From assembly GCF_002953255.1 (NCBI RefSeq), contig NZ_CP026498.1:456000-519999 (forward strand): a stretch of DNA of 64,000 nucleotides. Direction: 5' to 3'. This stretch comes from Streptomyces sp. CB01881 (lineage in GTDB: Bacteria > Actinomycetota > Actinomycetes > Streptomycetales > Streptomycetaceae). Below, in pieces: positions 53,003 to 62,032 of this stretch. The notes beneath the pieces were generated by a model. It had not been told where the DNA came from. It ran no database searches and worked only from the letters and a program-made list of their open reading frames with translations. A program made the position numbers and the translations under genes. Position 1 is the first letter of the stretch; each line of letters begins with the position of its first letter.

Positions 53003-53105
53003 GCCGTGCCCGGGCTCCTGGCCCCGGCTGCGACCCAGCCGTGCCCGGGCTCCTGGCCCCGGCTGCGACCCGGCCGTGCCCCGGCTCCTGGCCCCGGCCC
53101 GGCAC
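53003..53105. repeat. Tandem repeat, 35 bp x 2.9
   Basis: A 35-bp unit containing CCGTGCCCGGGCTCCTGGCC recurs at 35-bp steps (anchor GTG at 53006, 53041, 53076). CCCGGG and GGCC palindromes recur within each unit. Located between the MFS gene and the second DrrA-like gene, outside the chosen start of the latter. Confidence 0.85.
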
Positions 53106-53174
53106 CGGGGCCCGTCGTGGGCACGGGATGCGCTGCCGTGGGCGCGGGCTGCGCGGGCGGCGGGGAGGACGACA

Positions 53175-54284
53175 ATGGAAGAAGATCCGGCCGGGCCGGT
53201 CCCGGCGGCAACCGTCATCACGAGTGGGGACGTGCCCATGGGACAGGCAGCCATCAGCGTCGTCGGTCTCACCAAGCGGTTCGGTCCGGTGGCCGCCCTG
53301 GACGGGGTGGACTTCGAGGTCCCGGCCGGCACCGTGTTCGGCCTGCTGGGGCCCAACGGCGCGGGGAAGACCACGGCGATCCGGATCCTGACCACCATCC
53401 TGCGCCCGAGCGGCGGCCACGCCGTCGTCCTCGGGCACGACGTGGTCCGGGAGGCGGCGACCGTGCGGCGGCTGATCGGGCTGGCCGGCCAGTACGCGGC
53501 CGTCGACCCCAACCTCACCGGGCGGGAGAACCTGCGCCTGATCGGGCGCCTCACCCAGCTCCCCCGCGCCCGCCTCCGCCCCCGCGCGGCCGAACTGCTG
53601 GACCGCTTCGACCTCACCGAGGCCGCCGACCGCCCCGTCCGCACCTACTCGGGCGGGATGCGGCGGCGGCTCGACGTCGCCGCGGCCCTCGTGCCGGAGC
53701 CGCCGGTGCTCTTCCTCGACGAGCCGACCACCGGCCTCGACCCGCAGAGCCGCACCGCCCTGTGGGAGCTGATCCGCGAACTGGTCCGCGACGGCACGAC
53801 CGTCCTGCTCACCACCCAGTACCTGGAGGAGGCGGACCGGCTCGCCACCCGGATCGTGGTGGTCAACGAGGGCCGGATCATCGCCGACGACACCCCCGCC
53901 GTCCTGAAGACGCGGCTCGGGAACACCGTGATCGAGCTGGGGATGGGCGACGAGGCCCGGGCCGTCCGGGCGGCCGCCGTCATCGCCGGCCGCACCGGCG
54001 AGCCGCCCGAGCGCGAGGGGGCGCTGCTCCGACTGGCCTCCCGGGACGGGTCGCGGCTGCTCCTCGACGTCCTGCACTCGCTGGACACCGGTGACCTCGT
54101 CCCGCACACGGTGACCGTCCGCGAGTCGAGCCTCGACGACGTCTTCCTCGCCCTGACCGGACACCGGACGCAGGGCCCCGCGCCCGCCGCCGGGGCCGTA
54201 CCCGCCGGGGCCGTAGCCGCCGGGGCCGTAGCCGCCGAACCCGCGCCCGCCGAAGGCACCGCTTCCCCCGGAGGCCCGTCATGA
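53175..54284 (+). CDS. DrrA-like ABC transporter ATP-binding protein 2
   Basis: 369 residues from ATG 53175 (GGGGAGGA upstream); ATG 53238 is a shorter alternative. Walker A GPNGAGKTTAI, signature YSGGMRRRLDV, Walker B VLFLDEPTTGLDP, H-loop TTQYLEEAD (Gln in place of His). C-terminal SSLDDVFLALTGH, then a Pro-Ala-Gly-Ala repeat tail. Partner of the permease encoded next. A second exporter of the daunorubicin type, distinct from that at 22.9 kb; its substrate is unknown. Confidence 0.92.
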   Translation: MEEDPAGPVPAATVITSGDVPMGQAAISVVGLTKRFGPVAALDGVDFEVPAGTVFGLLGPNGAGKTTAIRILTTILRPSGGHAVVLGHDVVREAATVRRLIGLAGQYAAVDPNLTGRENLRLIGRLTQLPRARLRPRAAELLDRFDLTEAADRPVRTYSGGMRRRLDVAAALVPEPPVLFLDEPTTGLDPQSRTALWELIRELVRDGTTVLLTTQYLEEADRLATRIVVVNEGRIIADDTPAVLKTRLGNTVIELGMGDEARAVRAAAVIAGRTGEPPEREGALLRLASRDGSRLLLDVLHSLDTGDLVPHTVTVRESSLDDVFLALTGHRTQGPAPAAGAVPAGAVAAGAVAAEPAPAEGTASPGGPS

Positions 54285-55105
54285 CCGTGACCGACGCCGG
54301 CCGGCTCGGCACCCGTGCCGGTGAGCTCGGCGACCGCATCGCCGCGCCGGTGCGCGACGGCCTCGCGGTGGCCTGGCGCAACCTGATCGCACTGCGCCGG
54401 GTGCCGCGGCTGCTGATCTTCTCCACCATCCAGCCGCTGGTCTTCGTGCTGATGTTCCGGTACGTGTTCGGCGGGGTGGTCGGCCCCGCGCTGCCGCCCG
54501 GCGTCGGCTACGTGGACTTCCTGATCCCGGGCATCTTCGTGCAGACCGCCGTGTTCGGGTCGATGAACACGGCGATCGGCCTGGCGACCGACATGCAGAC
54601 CGGGCTGATGGAGCGGTTCCGCTCGCTGCCGATGGCGAGGTCGGCCGTGCTGTCCGGGCGCACCACGGCCGACCTCGCGCGGAACGTGTTCGTGGTGACG
54701 CTGATGACCGCCGTCGGCTTCGCGCTGGGCTTCCGGATCCACGCGGGCGTGGCCGCGTTCCTCGGCGGCGTCCTGCTGGTGCTGGCGTTCGGCTTCGCGA
54801 TGTCGTGGATCTTCGCGGTGGTCGGCCTGGCGGTCGGCGATCCGGAGACCGCCCAGGCCGCCGCCTTCCCCGTCCTCGCGCCGCTGGTGTTCGCCTCCTC
54901 GGCCTTCGTCCCGGTGAGCACCATGCCCGGCTGGCTCCAGGCCTTCGCCGAGCACCAGCCGGTGTCCAAGACCGCCGAGGCGGTCCGCGTCCTGGTGCTC
55001 GGCGGCCCGGCGTCCACCGCGGTCTGGGAGGCGCTCGCCTGGGACGCCGGGATCGTCGCGGTCTTCGCCCCGCTGGGCGTCTGGTTCTACCGCCGGGCGG
55101 TGTAG
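54281..55105 (+). CDS. DrrB-like ABC transporter permease 2
   Basis: 274 residues from ATG 54281 (ATGA overlap with the ATPase). ABC-2 permease: LIFSTIQPLVFVLMFRYVFG, GLMERFRSLPMARSAVLSGR and FASSAFVPVSTMPGWLQAFA are the conserved blocks, with six membrane helices. Translational coupling shows it works with the ATPase upstream. Confidence 0.93.
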   Translation: MTVTDAGRLGTRAGELGDRIAAPVRDGLAVAWRNLIALRRVPRLLIFSTIQPLVFVLMFRYVFGGVVGPALPPGVGYVDFLIPGIFVQTAVFGSMNTAIGLATDMQTGLMERFRSLPMARSAVLSGRTTADLARNVFVVTLMTAVGFALGFRIHAGVAAFLGGVLLVLAFGFAMSWIFAVVGLAVGDPETAQAAAFPVLAPLVFASSAFVPVSTMPGWLQAFAEHQPVSKTAEAVRVLVLGGPASTAVWEALAWDAGIVAVFAPLGVWFYRRAV

Positions 55106-55171
55106 GGCGTCTCCCGCCCACCGGGTGTGCCCCGGCATCCGGCCGGCGGCGTTTACGTGCCCGCGGGATTT

Positions 55172-55243
55172 GCCGTGCCTACGGGGCTTGCCGTGTCTGC
55201 AGGGCTTGCCGTGCTCACGGGGCTTGCCGCGCCTACGGGAGCT
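55172..55243. repeat. Tandem repeat, 18 bp x 4
   Basis: Four diverged copies of GCCGTGCCTACGGGGCTT between the permease and the convergent hypothetical gene; the fourth copy covers the stop codon of the latter. ACGGGG/GGGCTT spacing is kept across copies. Confidence 0.75.
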
Positions 55244-55577
55244 CCTCGTGGTGGCCGCAGAGCCAGGCCAGCGCGCCGTACGCACCCAGGGCGTAGTCGG
55301 CGTCCACCCCGCGCCCGGCGCCCGCGCGGATCTGGACGGCGGCGGCCTGGAACTCCGCCAGCAGCTGAGCCCGGCACGGGCCGACGGCGCCGACGGCCGC
55401 CGACGCGGTCACCGGGGCGCCCACCTGGGTGCCGACCGCCCAGCGGTAGGCGCCCAGGACGCCGTGCTCGTAACGCGTCCACGGCTGGCGGCGGCTGTTC
55501 GCGGCCTCCAGGGCGGCGAACACCTCCGCCACCGAGCGCACCCCCACCGCCACCATCGTCGTCTCCTCGGCAGTCAT
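55233..55577 (-). CDS. Hypothetical protein, 114 aa
   Basis: Start ATG 55577 (MTAEETTMVAVGVRSVAEVF). A helical, soluble protein; ALEAANSRRQPWTRYEHGVL, YRWAVGTQ and a C-terminal YGALAWLCGHHEELP. No motif identified. A similar small protein type is common in streptomycetes, but I cannot name the family. The ribosome site is weak, and ATG at MVAVGV is another start. Confidence 0.6.
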   Translation of the reverse strand: MTAEETTMVAVGVRSVAEVFAALEAANSRRQPWTRYEHGVLGAYRWAVGTQVGAPVTASAAVGAVGPCRAQLLAEFQAAAVQIRAGAGRGVDADYALGAYGALAWLCGHHEELP

Positions 55578-55786
55578 GCCCCCGACGCTACGACCGCATC
55601 GGCGGAACCGCCGCCCGGCACCACCCGGTGCTCCGGCCCGCCGCCCCCGGCACCCTCCCCTGCACCGACCCGCCGACGGCCCCCGGACGGCCGGTCGGAC
55701 GCTCCTCCGGGCGGTCGCGGCCGGGCCGCGGCGGGCGGTGCGCCGCTGATCCGACCGGGTGAACCCCGCGCACCGGCCGCGGCCCT

Positions 55787-56218
55787 TCAACGGCTCTCGA
55801 TGGTCACCGTCCCGTGCAGCAGCCGGCCCGCCACCCGCGCCTTCTCCAGGCTCCGGGTGAACGCCGCCACCCGCTCCTGCGGCTCCAGGCTCATCAGGCC
55901 GGCCGGCCAGGTGCCGGGCGGGACCACGATCACCACCACGCCGCCCCGGCCCTCCGCGGCCGCCAGCCAGCCCGGCGACACCGCGACCCCGGCGGCCGGC
56001 TCCCACACCTGCCGCCCACCCACCAGGACCAGCCGCTCGAACCGCTGCGCGCCCACCTCGACCACCCCGGTGGTGGCCGGCGGCTCCCCGGCCGCGAGCA
56101 CGAACCCGCTGTCGACGGCGTCCACCACCAACTCCCCGTGCAGCCGCGCGCCGACCTCCACGATCGCCTCCGCGACCAGCACCCCGGCCGACTCGCGCAC
56201 CGCGAAGGCCCACACCAT
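55787..56218 (-). CDS. Hypothetical protein, 143 aa
   Basis: Start ATG 56218 (MVWAFAVRESAGVLVAEAIV) gives a compact alpha/beta protein with repeated hydrophobic strands (GELVVDAVDSGFVLAAG, GGVVVIVVPPGTWPAG) and a C-terminal helix ending GTVTIESR. The longer frame to 56404 has unlikely composition. No catalytic motif. It may belong to a streptomycete-specific DUF group; not certain. Confidence 0.6.
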   Translation of the reverse strand: MVWAFAVRESAGVLVAEAIVEVGARLHGELVVDAVDSGFVLAAGEPPATTGVVEVGAQRFERLVLVGGRQVWEPAAGVAVSPGWLAAAEGRGGVVVIVVPPGTWPAGLMSLEPQERVAAFTRSLEKARVAGRLLHGTVTIESR

Positions 56219-56416
56219 CGGCGCCCGCCGGGCGCCCTCACCCGCCTCGTCTCCCACACCCTGACCAACGAGCCGACCGCCCCTGCGGCTTCCCCCGACC
56301 GGGAGAATCCGTCGCGGAAAGTCCCCCGGCAGGGCCGCTGAGCAAGCCGACCGTCCACGGAACCACGGCCACCCCGTGTCGTAGTCGCCGACCCGCCCGG
56401 TCACAGCGCGCGCGAA

Positions 56417-56959
56417 CTACTCGCCGGCCGGACTCCCGGCCGTGGAGGCCCAGTCCTCCGCATCGCTCTTCTGCTCAGCGGGCCGCATCGCGTCCTGCGG
56501 ATCCTTGACGACGATCGTGTCGACCATCTTGTCCCACAGCTGCTGGGTGTTGCGGTCCCAGAGCAGCCAGAAGTAGACGATCCCGAAGGTCACCCAGGCG
56601 AGCAGGCCGATGACCGGTTTGGCGATCGCCTCGCGCAGGAACATCGTGCCCCAGGTCGCGGTCTGCTCCGTACGCAGTTTCACGCAGCGCATTCCGAGCA
56701 CCTGCTTGGCCGGCGTCTGGCCATTGGCGAAGGCGAAGAGCGACCAGATTAACCAGCCGATGACCAACGTGACGACGATGAGCACTCCCTCCAGCAGGTA
56801 CTCCCCGAAGCGCAGGGCCGGGGTGGCGAGCGGAACCCCCTGGGGAAGGCCCGCGACCTGGCGGCAGAACTGGCACGCCAGGCCCTGGCCCCAGTCACGG
56901 CCGCAGTTGGGGCAAGGTCGCACGGGTGGGGTTTGCACCGAGTCAGCTGGAACAGACAT
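56417..56959 (-). CDS. RDD-family membrane protein with zinc-ribbon start
   Basis: 180 residues from ATG 56959 with GGGAG upstream. CPNCGRDWGQGLACQFC near residues 16-32 is a CxxC...CxxC zinc-ribbon. Then three hydrophobic helices follow with the RDD features (LRFGEYLLEGVLIVV, NGQTPAKQVLGMRCVKLRTE, LLWDRNTQQLWDKMVDTIVV). RDD proteins have been linked to ion or solute transport, but most are uncharacterised. Confidence 0.85.
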   Translation of the reverse strand: MSVPADSVQTPPVRPCPNCGRDWGQGLACQFCRQVAGLPQGVPLATPALRFGEYLLEGVLIVVTLVIGWLIWSLFAFANGQTPAKQVLGMRCVKLRTEQTATWGTMFLREAIAKPVIGLLAWVTFGIVYFWLLWDRNTQQLWDKMVDTIVVKDPQDAMRPAEQKSDAEDWASTAGSPAGE

Positions 56960-57397
56960 GACGAACTCCCGATCCGATACCGGGGTCGGTTCCACGTGCC
57001 GTCTGCCGAAGGACGGGCCCGGCCGCGCCAGGTCCGTGATCCCGGTCCGGGTCCGGCACAGGACCATCGACGCCCTAGTTCGACCCTGCACCCCGGTCGT
57101 GGCCGGGCGCAAGGGGCCCCGGCCCACCGTCCGACCACTCCCCGTGCCCCCTCTGGCCGGCAGTGCGCCCGAGCGTCGCACCGCGGGCGCCCCCGGCTCA
57201 GCCCCGGGGCGGCCGCGGCGGCGCGACCCAGGCGGCGAGCGCGAGCGCCCGACAGGAAGGCCCCCGGGGGCCTCACGGCGGCCGGGGGGCCGTCCAGGGT
57301 GCCCTTCCTGACCCGTTCGGCGCAGCCCGGATCGTGGTGGCGGCCCGGTGTTCACAGACTCGGATGCGGGGGTGGACTCAACCGGAGAGGCATCCTC
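56960..57397. other. Divergent intergenic region
   Basis: 438 bp between the RDD gene (-) and the sugar-binding lipoprotein gene (+). GC-rich, low-quality open frames only. It must hold the promoter of the sugar ABC operon; the stretch 57320-57395 before GGAGAGG is the best candidate. No operator was identified. Confidence 0.35.
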
Positions 57398-58510
57398 ATG
57401 ACCAACGCTCTTCGCCGCGCCCTCGCGGTGGCCGCCGTGCTTTCCGTCGGGGCCGGCCTGGCGTCCTGCGGCAGCGCCAAGCAGTCGACCGGCACCACGT
57501 CCTCGGGAACGGCGAGCGGGACCGCAGCCGGGGCGGTGAAGATCGGCCTGCTGCTGCCGGAGACCAAGACCACGCGCTACGAGCAGTTCGACCGTCCGCT
57601 GATCGAGCAGAAGATCAAGGAACTGGCCCCGAACGCCCAGATCGACTACTACAACGCCAACCAGGACGCGACGACCCAGCAGACCCAGGTCGACACCGCC
57701 CTGACCAAGGGCGACAAGGTCCTCATCCTGGACCCGGTGGACTCCAAGTCGATCCAGTCCTCCGTCCAGAAGGCCCACGACGCGGGCGTCAAGGTGGTCT
57801 CCTACGACCGCCTGGCCCAGGGGCCGGTCGACACGTACGTGTCCTTCGACAACCACAAGGTCGGCCAGTTGCAGGGCCAGGCCCTGGTGGCGGCGGTGGG
57901 CGACAAGGCCGGCGCCGGACAGATCATCATGATCAACGGCTCGCCCACCGACCCGAACGCGGCCGACTTCAAGGCCGGCGCGCACAGCGCCATCGACGGC
58001 AAGCTGAAGATCGGCAAGGAGTACGACACTCCCCAGTGGGACCCGAACATCGCCAACCAGGAGGCCGCCGCGGGCATCACCGCGATCGGTGCGAACAACG
58101 TCGTCGGCATCTACTCCGCCAACGACGGCATGGCCGCCGGTATCGCCACCGCGCAGAAGGCGGCCGGGATCAACGTCCCGCTCACCGGTCAGGACGCCCA
58201 GCTCGACGCCATCCAGCGCATCCTGATCGGCACCCAGACCATGACGATCTACAAGCCCTTCAAGCCGGAGACCGACGCCGCCGCCGAGATGGCCGTCAGC
58301 CTGGCCAGCGGTGCGACCCTCAACCCCACCGTCGTGCCGACGACGGCGACCAACGGCAGCAACCACAAGACGCTGGCCAACCTGATCACGCCGGTCGTCG
58401 TGAACAAGGACAACATCAAGACCACCGTGGTCCAGGACGGCCTCTACACCGTCGCCCAGATCTGCACGCCGGACTACGCCGCCGCCTGCACCGCGGCCGG
58501 CCTCCAGTAG
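57398..58510 (+). CDS. Sugar ABC transporter substrate-binding lipoprotein
   Basis: 370 residues from ATG 57398 (GGAGAGG). Lipoprotein signal with lipobox LASC (Cys near residue 24), then a periplasmic-binding-protein type I fold (KIGLLLPETKTTRYEQFDRP, QTQVDTALTKGDKVLILDPV, IYSANDGMAAGIATAQKAAG). This pattern is that of xylose (XylF) or ribose-like binding proteins. It captures a pentose or hexose outside the membrane for the ATPase and permease encoded next. Confidence 0.92.
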   Translation: MTNALRRALAVAAVLSVGAGLASCGSAKQSTGTTSSGTASGTAAGAVKIGLLLPETKTTRYEQFDRPLIEQKIKELAPNAQIDYYNANQDATTQQTQVDTALTKGDKVLILDPVDSKSIQSSVQKAHDAGVKVVSYDRLAQGPVDTYVSFDNHKVGQLQGQALVAAVGDKAGAGQIIMINGSPTDPNAADFKAGAHSAIDGKLKIGKEYDTPQWDPNIANQEAAAGITAIGANNVVGIYSANDGMAAGIATAQKAAGINVPLTGQDAQLDAIQRILIGTQTMTIYKPFKPETDAAAEMAVSLASGATLNPTVVPTTATNGSNHKTLANLITPVVVNKDNIKTTVVQDGLYTVAQICTPDYAAACTAAGLQ

Positions 58511-58536
58511 TTCCGACGCTACCCCGACACGAGCAT

Positions 58537-58563
58537 GCCCCGTCTCCGAACCGGAGACGGGGC
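58537..58563 (+). terminator. Intra-operon attenuator hairpin
   Basis: GCCCCGTCTCCG-AAC-CGGAGACGGGGC is a perfect 12-bp stem with a 3-nt loop between the binding-protein stop and the ATPase start. Such hairpins let the binding protein be made in excess over the transporter by partial termination or 3'-end protection of its mRNA. Confidence 0.85.
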
Positions 58564-58579
58564 AAGGGAGTTGGTCACT

Positions 58580-59359
58580 GTGGCAGGTGAGACCGTACTG
58601 GCCCTGCGCGGGGTCTCCAAACGGTTCGGCGCCGTCCAGGCGCTCACCGACATCGAACTGGAGGTGCACTCCGGCGAGGTGGTGGCCCTGGTCGGCGACA
58701 ACGGCGCCGGCAAGTCCACCCTGGTCAAGGCGATCGCCGGGGTGCACCAGCCCGACGAGGGCGTCATCGAGTGGCACGGCAAGCCGGTCACCATCCACCG
58801 CCCGCAGGACGCCCAGCAGTTGGGCATCGCCACCGTCTACCAGGACCTCGCGCTCTGCGACAACCTCGACGTGGTCGGGAACCTCTTCCTCGGCCGCGAG
58901 ATCCGGCGCTTCACCATCCTCGACGAGGTCGCGATGGAGAAGCGCTCCCGCACGCTGCTGGACACCCTGTCCATCCGCATCCCCAGCGTGCGGATCCCCG
59001 TCGCCTCGCTCTCCGGTGGTCAGCGCCAGGTGGTCGCGATCGCCCGCGCGCTGATCGGCTCGCCGAAGATCGTGATGCTGGACGAACCCACCGCGGCCCT
59101 CGGCGTCGAGCAGACCGCCCAGGTCCTCGACCTGGTCGAGCGGCTGCGCGAACAGGACCACGGCGTGATCCTCATCAGCCACAACATGGCCGACGTGATG
59201 GCCGTCGCGGACACGGTCGCGGTGCTCCGCCTCGGCCGCAACAACGGTGTCTTCGACAAGCGCTACACCAACCAGGAAGAGATCATCTCGGCCATCACCG
59301 GAGCCACGGACAACGCCGTGACCCGCCGGAAGGCCCGTGGCCAGGAGGATTCCCAGTGA
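58580..59359 (+). CDS. Sugar ABC transporter ATP-binding protein
   Basis: 259 residues from GTG 58580 (GGGAG nine bases upstream). One ABC domain: GDNGAGKSTLVKAI, LSGGQRQVVAIARAL, IVMLDEPTAALG and ISHNMADVM. It is half the size of XylG/RbsA (two fused domains), so it must act as a homodimer, as in the single-domain branch of this family. It overlaps the permease by GTGA. Confidence 0.92.
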   Translation: MAGETVLALRGVSKRFGAVQALTDIELEVHSGEVVALVGDNGAGKSTLVKAIAGVHQPDEGVIEWHGKPVTIHRPQDAQQLGIATVYQDLALCDNLDVVGNLFLGREIRRFTILDEVAMEKRSRTLLDTLSIRIPSVRIPVASLSGGQRQVVAIARALIGSPKIVMLDEPTAALGVEQTAQVLDLVERLREQDHGVILISHNMADVMAVADTVAVLRLGRNNGVFDKRYTNQEEIISAITGATDNAVTRRKARGQEDSQ

Positions 59360-60699
59360 GCGAGAACTTCCCCGGGGGCACTGGGGGCGGCGAGCCCGAG
59401 CGCCACCACGTCCCGCTGCCCGAGGACAGCATGCCCAAGGGCGGCGTCAACGCGCCCGTCCCGGTGGCGCCCGAGGCCACCCCGGCCATCGACCCCCGAC
59501 TGATCGTCCGCCAGGAGGGCATCAAGGGGTACCTCGGCGAGTTCCGCCGCCGCCTCGGCAGCGGCGAACTCGGGTCACTGCCGGTGGTGCTGGCCCTGAT
59601 CGTGATCTGGGCCGTGTTCGGCAGTCTCAACAGCAGCTTCCTCTCCGCCCAGAACCTCTCCAACCTGTCCCAGCAGATCGTCGGCACCGGCATGATCGCG
59701 ATCGGCGTGGTCTTCGTGCTGCTGCTCGGCGAGATCGACCTCTCGGTCGGCTCGGTCAGCGGACTGTGCGCGGCGATCTACGCCGTCCTGAGCGTCACCG
59801 ACGGCGTCAACCAGTACCTCGCGCTGCTCACCGCCCTCGTCGGCGGTGCGGTGGTCGGCTGCATCCAGGGCGTCTTCTTCGCCAAGGTCGGCGTCCCCGC
59901 CTTCGTCGTCACCCTCGCCGGTAACCTCGGCTGGAACGGCCTGATGCTGCAGATCCTCGGCACCAACGGCACGGTCAACCTGCCCGGCAACGACTTCGTC
60001 TCCAAGCTCTACAGCACGATCTACGGGCAGCAGATCGCCGCCTACGGCACGGCGGCGATCGGCGTCCTGCTCTTCGTAGGGGCCTCGTTGTTCGACGCGC
60101 GCCGCCGCCAGGCCGCGGGCGTGCCGTCCCGTCCCGTGTCGGACATCGCGCTGCGGACCGTGGTGCTGGCGATCATCGCCTTTCTCGCCGCCTACACGCT
60201 CAACCAGTACAAGGGGCTCCCGCTGGCGCTCCTGATCTTCCTGATCTTCATCGTGGTGCTGGACTTCGTGCTGCGCCGCACCGCCTACGGCCGGCAGGTC
60301 TTCGCGCTCGGCGGCAACATCGAGGGCGCCCGGCGCGCCGGCATCAACGTGTCCGGGATCCGGATCAGCGTGTTCACGATCTGCTCCACCATGGCCGCGG
60401 TCGGCGGCCTCTTCCTGGCCGCGCAGATCCAGTCGGCCAGCCAGACCTCCGGCGGCGGCAACCTGCTGATGAACGCCATCGCCGCGGCCGTCATCGGCGG
60501 CACCAGCCTGTTCGGCGGACGCGGCTCGACCTGGTCGGCCCTGCTCGGCGCGCTGGTGATCGGCTCGATCCAGTCCGGGATGAACATCCAAGGCCTCAGC
60601 AACGCCATCCAGTTCATGGTCACCGGCGCGGTGCTGCTGGCCGCGGTGGTCATCGACTCGCTGGCCCGCCGCACCCAGAAGGCCGCCGGCCGCGCCTGA
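59356..60699 (+). CDS. Sugar ABC transporter permease (XylH-like)
   Basis: 447 residues from GTG 59356. About 70 N-terminal cytoplasmic residues, then ten or so helices. GEIDLSVGSVSGLCAAIYAV and the coupling segment FALGGNIEGARRAGINVSGI, then NAIAAAVIGGTSLFGGRGS, are signatures of BPD_transp_2 (ribose/xylose) permeases. The pattern is closest to D-xylose permeases, which share the long form. Confidence 0.92.
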   Translation: MSENFPGGTGGGEPERHHVPLPEDSMPKGGVNAPVPVAPEATPAIDPRLIVRQEGIKGYLGEFRRRLGSGELGSLPVVLALIVIWAVFGSLNSSFLSAQNLSNLSQQIVGTGMIAIGVVFVLLLGEIDLSVGSVSGLCAAIYAVLSVTDGVNQYLALLTALVGGAVVGCIQGVFFAKVGVPAFVVTLAGNLGWNGLMLQILGTNGTVNLPGNDFVSKLYSTIYGQQIAAYGTAAIGVLLFVGASLFDARRRQAAGVPSRPVSDIALRTVVLAIIAFLAAYTLNQYKGLPLALLIFLIFIVVLDFVLRRTAYGRQVFALGGNIEGARRAGINVSGIRISVFTICSTMAAVGGLFLAAQIQSASQTSGGGNLLMNAIAAAVIGGTSLFGGRGSTWSALLGALVIGSIQSGMNIQGLSNAIQFMVTGAVLLAAVVIDSLARRTQKAAGRA

Positions 60700-60739
60700 G
60701 CGGCGGCGCGCCCCCGGCCTCAGGGCTCAGCCGGTCACG

Positions 60740-61738
60740 TCAGCCGGTCACCGCGAGTTCGGCGACCACGGCGCGGTGGTCCGTCCCCGGCAGCCGGTGC
60801 TCGGCGACGGACACCGCCGTCAGCGCGTCTCCGTGCAGCACGTGGTCGATCTGGATCACCGGCGGCAGGTAAGGGTAGCCGGCGTTGTCCTCCGGCCAGG
60901 TGGGCGAGACCCCGCGGCCCAGTTCGGCGTGGGTGTCGGTGAGGCCGGTGGCGAGCAGCTCGCGCATCGGGGCGTGGTCGAGGGTCGCATTGAAGTCGCC
61001 CAGGAAGACGGCGTTGCGGGTGGCGCCGGTGGCCGCCGCCCGCAGGCCGGCGAAGTCCCGGGACCAGCGCCCGGCATCGCCCAGCGGGTAGTAGGTGTGC
61101 ACGGCTGTCAGCCGGACCGTCCGCTCGCCGACCGCGACGTCGGCGGCCACCTGGGCACGGGCCGCCTCCGGCGCCGAGGCGTCCAGCGGGGCGAGCGGCA
61201 GCCGGGAGTAGAGCGCGGTGTCCCGGCCCGGCCGGGCCTGCCGGTAGGGCAGCAGCCCGGCGATCCCGGCCCGGTCCAGGGCGGCGGGCACTGCGCCCCA
61301 GAACTCCTCCACCGCGAGCACGTCCACCCGCTGCTCCCGCACCAGCTTCACCAGCGCGGCGGCGTCGACCTGGCCCTTGAAGGTGTTGCTGGTAGCCACC
61401 CTCAGCCGCGGCGCGTCGGCCGCCACCGAGCCGCCGTCCGGAACGAACCTCGGTACCAGCCAGCAGAGTTGGAGTACGGCGAGTACTCCGGCCACCCCGG
61501 CCGCCCACCACGAGCGCACCGCGAGCAGCACGGCCAGCGCCACCAGGGTGCCCGCCGCGACGTAGGGCAGCAGCACCATCGGCATGGCCAGCGAGGTGCC
61601 GTCGTCCCAGCCGCCGAGCCGGACCACGGCCAGCGCGGCCGGCACCGTCAGCCCGACCGCGCAGAGCCCGACCAGGACCCGCCTGGCCCAGCCCCACCGG
61701 CCCGGCCCGGCCCCGTCCCCCGCCGTCTGCTTCCCCAC
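60740..61738 (-). CDS. Endonuclease/exonuclease/phosphatase-family membrane protein
   Basis: 332 residues from a GTG start. Three N-terminal helices within the first 95 residues, then an EEP domain: VATSNTFKGQ, LAVEEF (metal Glu), HTYYPLGD, VFLGDFNATLDH and LPGTDHRAVVAELAV (catalytic Asp-His). The active site is predicted on the outer face. Substrates of such membrane EEP proteins in actinomycetes are mostly unknown; phosphodiesters or lipids are likely. Confidence 0.88.
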   Translation of the reverse strand: MGKQTAGDGAGPGRWGWARRVLVGLCAVGLTVPAALAVVRLGGWDDGTSLAMPMVLLPYVAAGTLVALAVLLAVRSWWAAGVAGVLAVLQLCWLVPRFVPDGGSVAADAPRLRVATSNTFKGQVDAAALVKLVREQRVDVLAVEEFWGAVPAALDRAGIAGLLPYRQARPGRDTALYSRLPLAPLDASAPEAARAQVAADVAVGERTVRLTAVHTYYPLGDAGRWSRDFAGLRAAATGATRNAVFLGDFNATLDHAPMRELLATGLTDTHAELGRGVSPTWPEDNAGYPYLPPVIQIDHVLHGDALTAVSVAEHRLPGTDHRAVVAELAVTG

Positions 61739-62032
61739 CCGCCACTCCCGTCACTCGACTCCGCCGGGAAGACGCCGCCTGGCGAGGTCCGGTTCCCGCG
61801 GCGGGAGCGGGCGCCCTTCTGGCCGGCCCGCCGGGCCGTCAGCCGCCGCGCACCAGGGGGCCGGCCGGGAAACCGGCAGGTCGACAGTGGTGAGGACGGA
61901 CAGGAACCCACCCACCGACCGCCGCCGGACACGGCCCCGGGCTTCGACTACAGCTCTCCCTTCGACGCCTTGCGAGACGAGAACGAGACGCCGTGACGGG
62001 GTCCGGGGCCGGGGCCCTACCGAGCTGCCGGG
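61739..62032. other. Intergenic, no supported gene
   Basis: 294 bp between two - strand genes. A + frame ending at 61996 codes for a plausible tail (PGFDYSSPFDALRDENETP) but has no in-frame ATG, GTG or TTG at a sensible position. It could be the remnant of a small gene. Confidence 0.35.

Noticed and set aside
50457..54164. A 1235-residue - strand frame spanning the DUF6777-like, MFS and ABC genes
   Set aside because: Antisense to three well-supported genes. Its repeated Glu/Gln/Gly/Asp composition is a mirror of high-GC codon bias.
61833..61996. A small + strand peptide ending FDYSSPFDALRDENETP
   Set aside because: The C-terminal part looks protein-like but no in-frame start with a ribosome site was found upstream.
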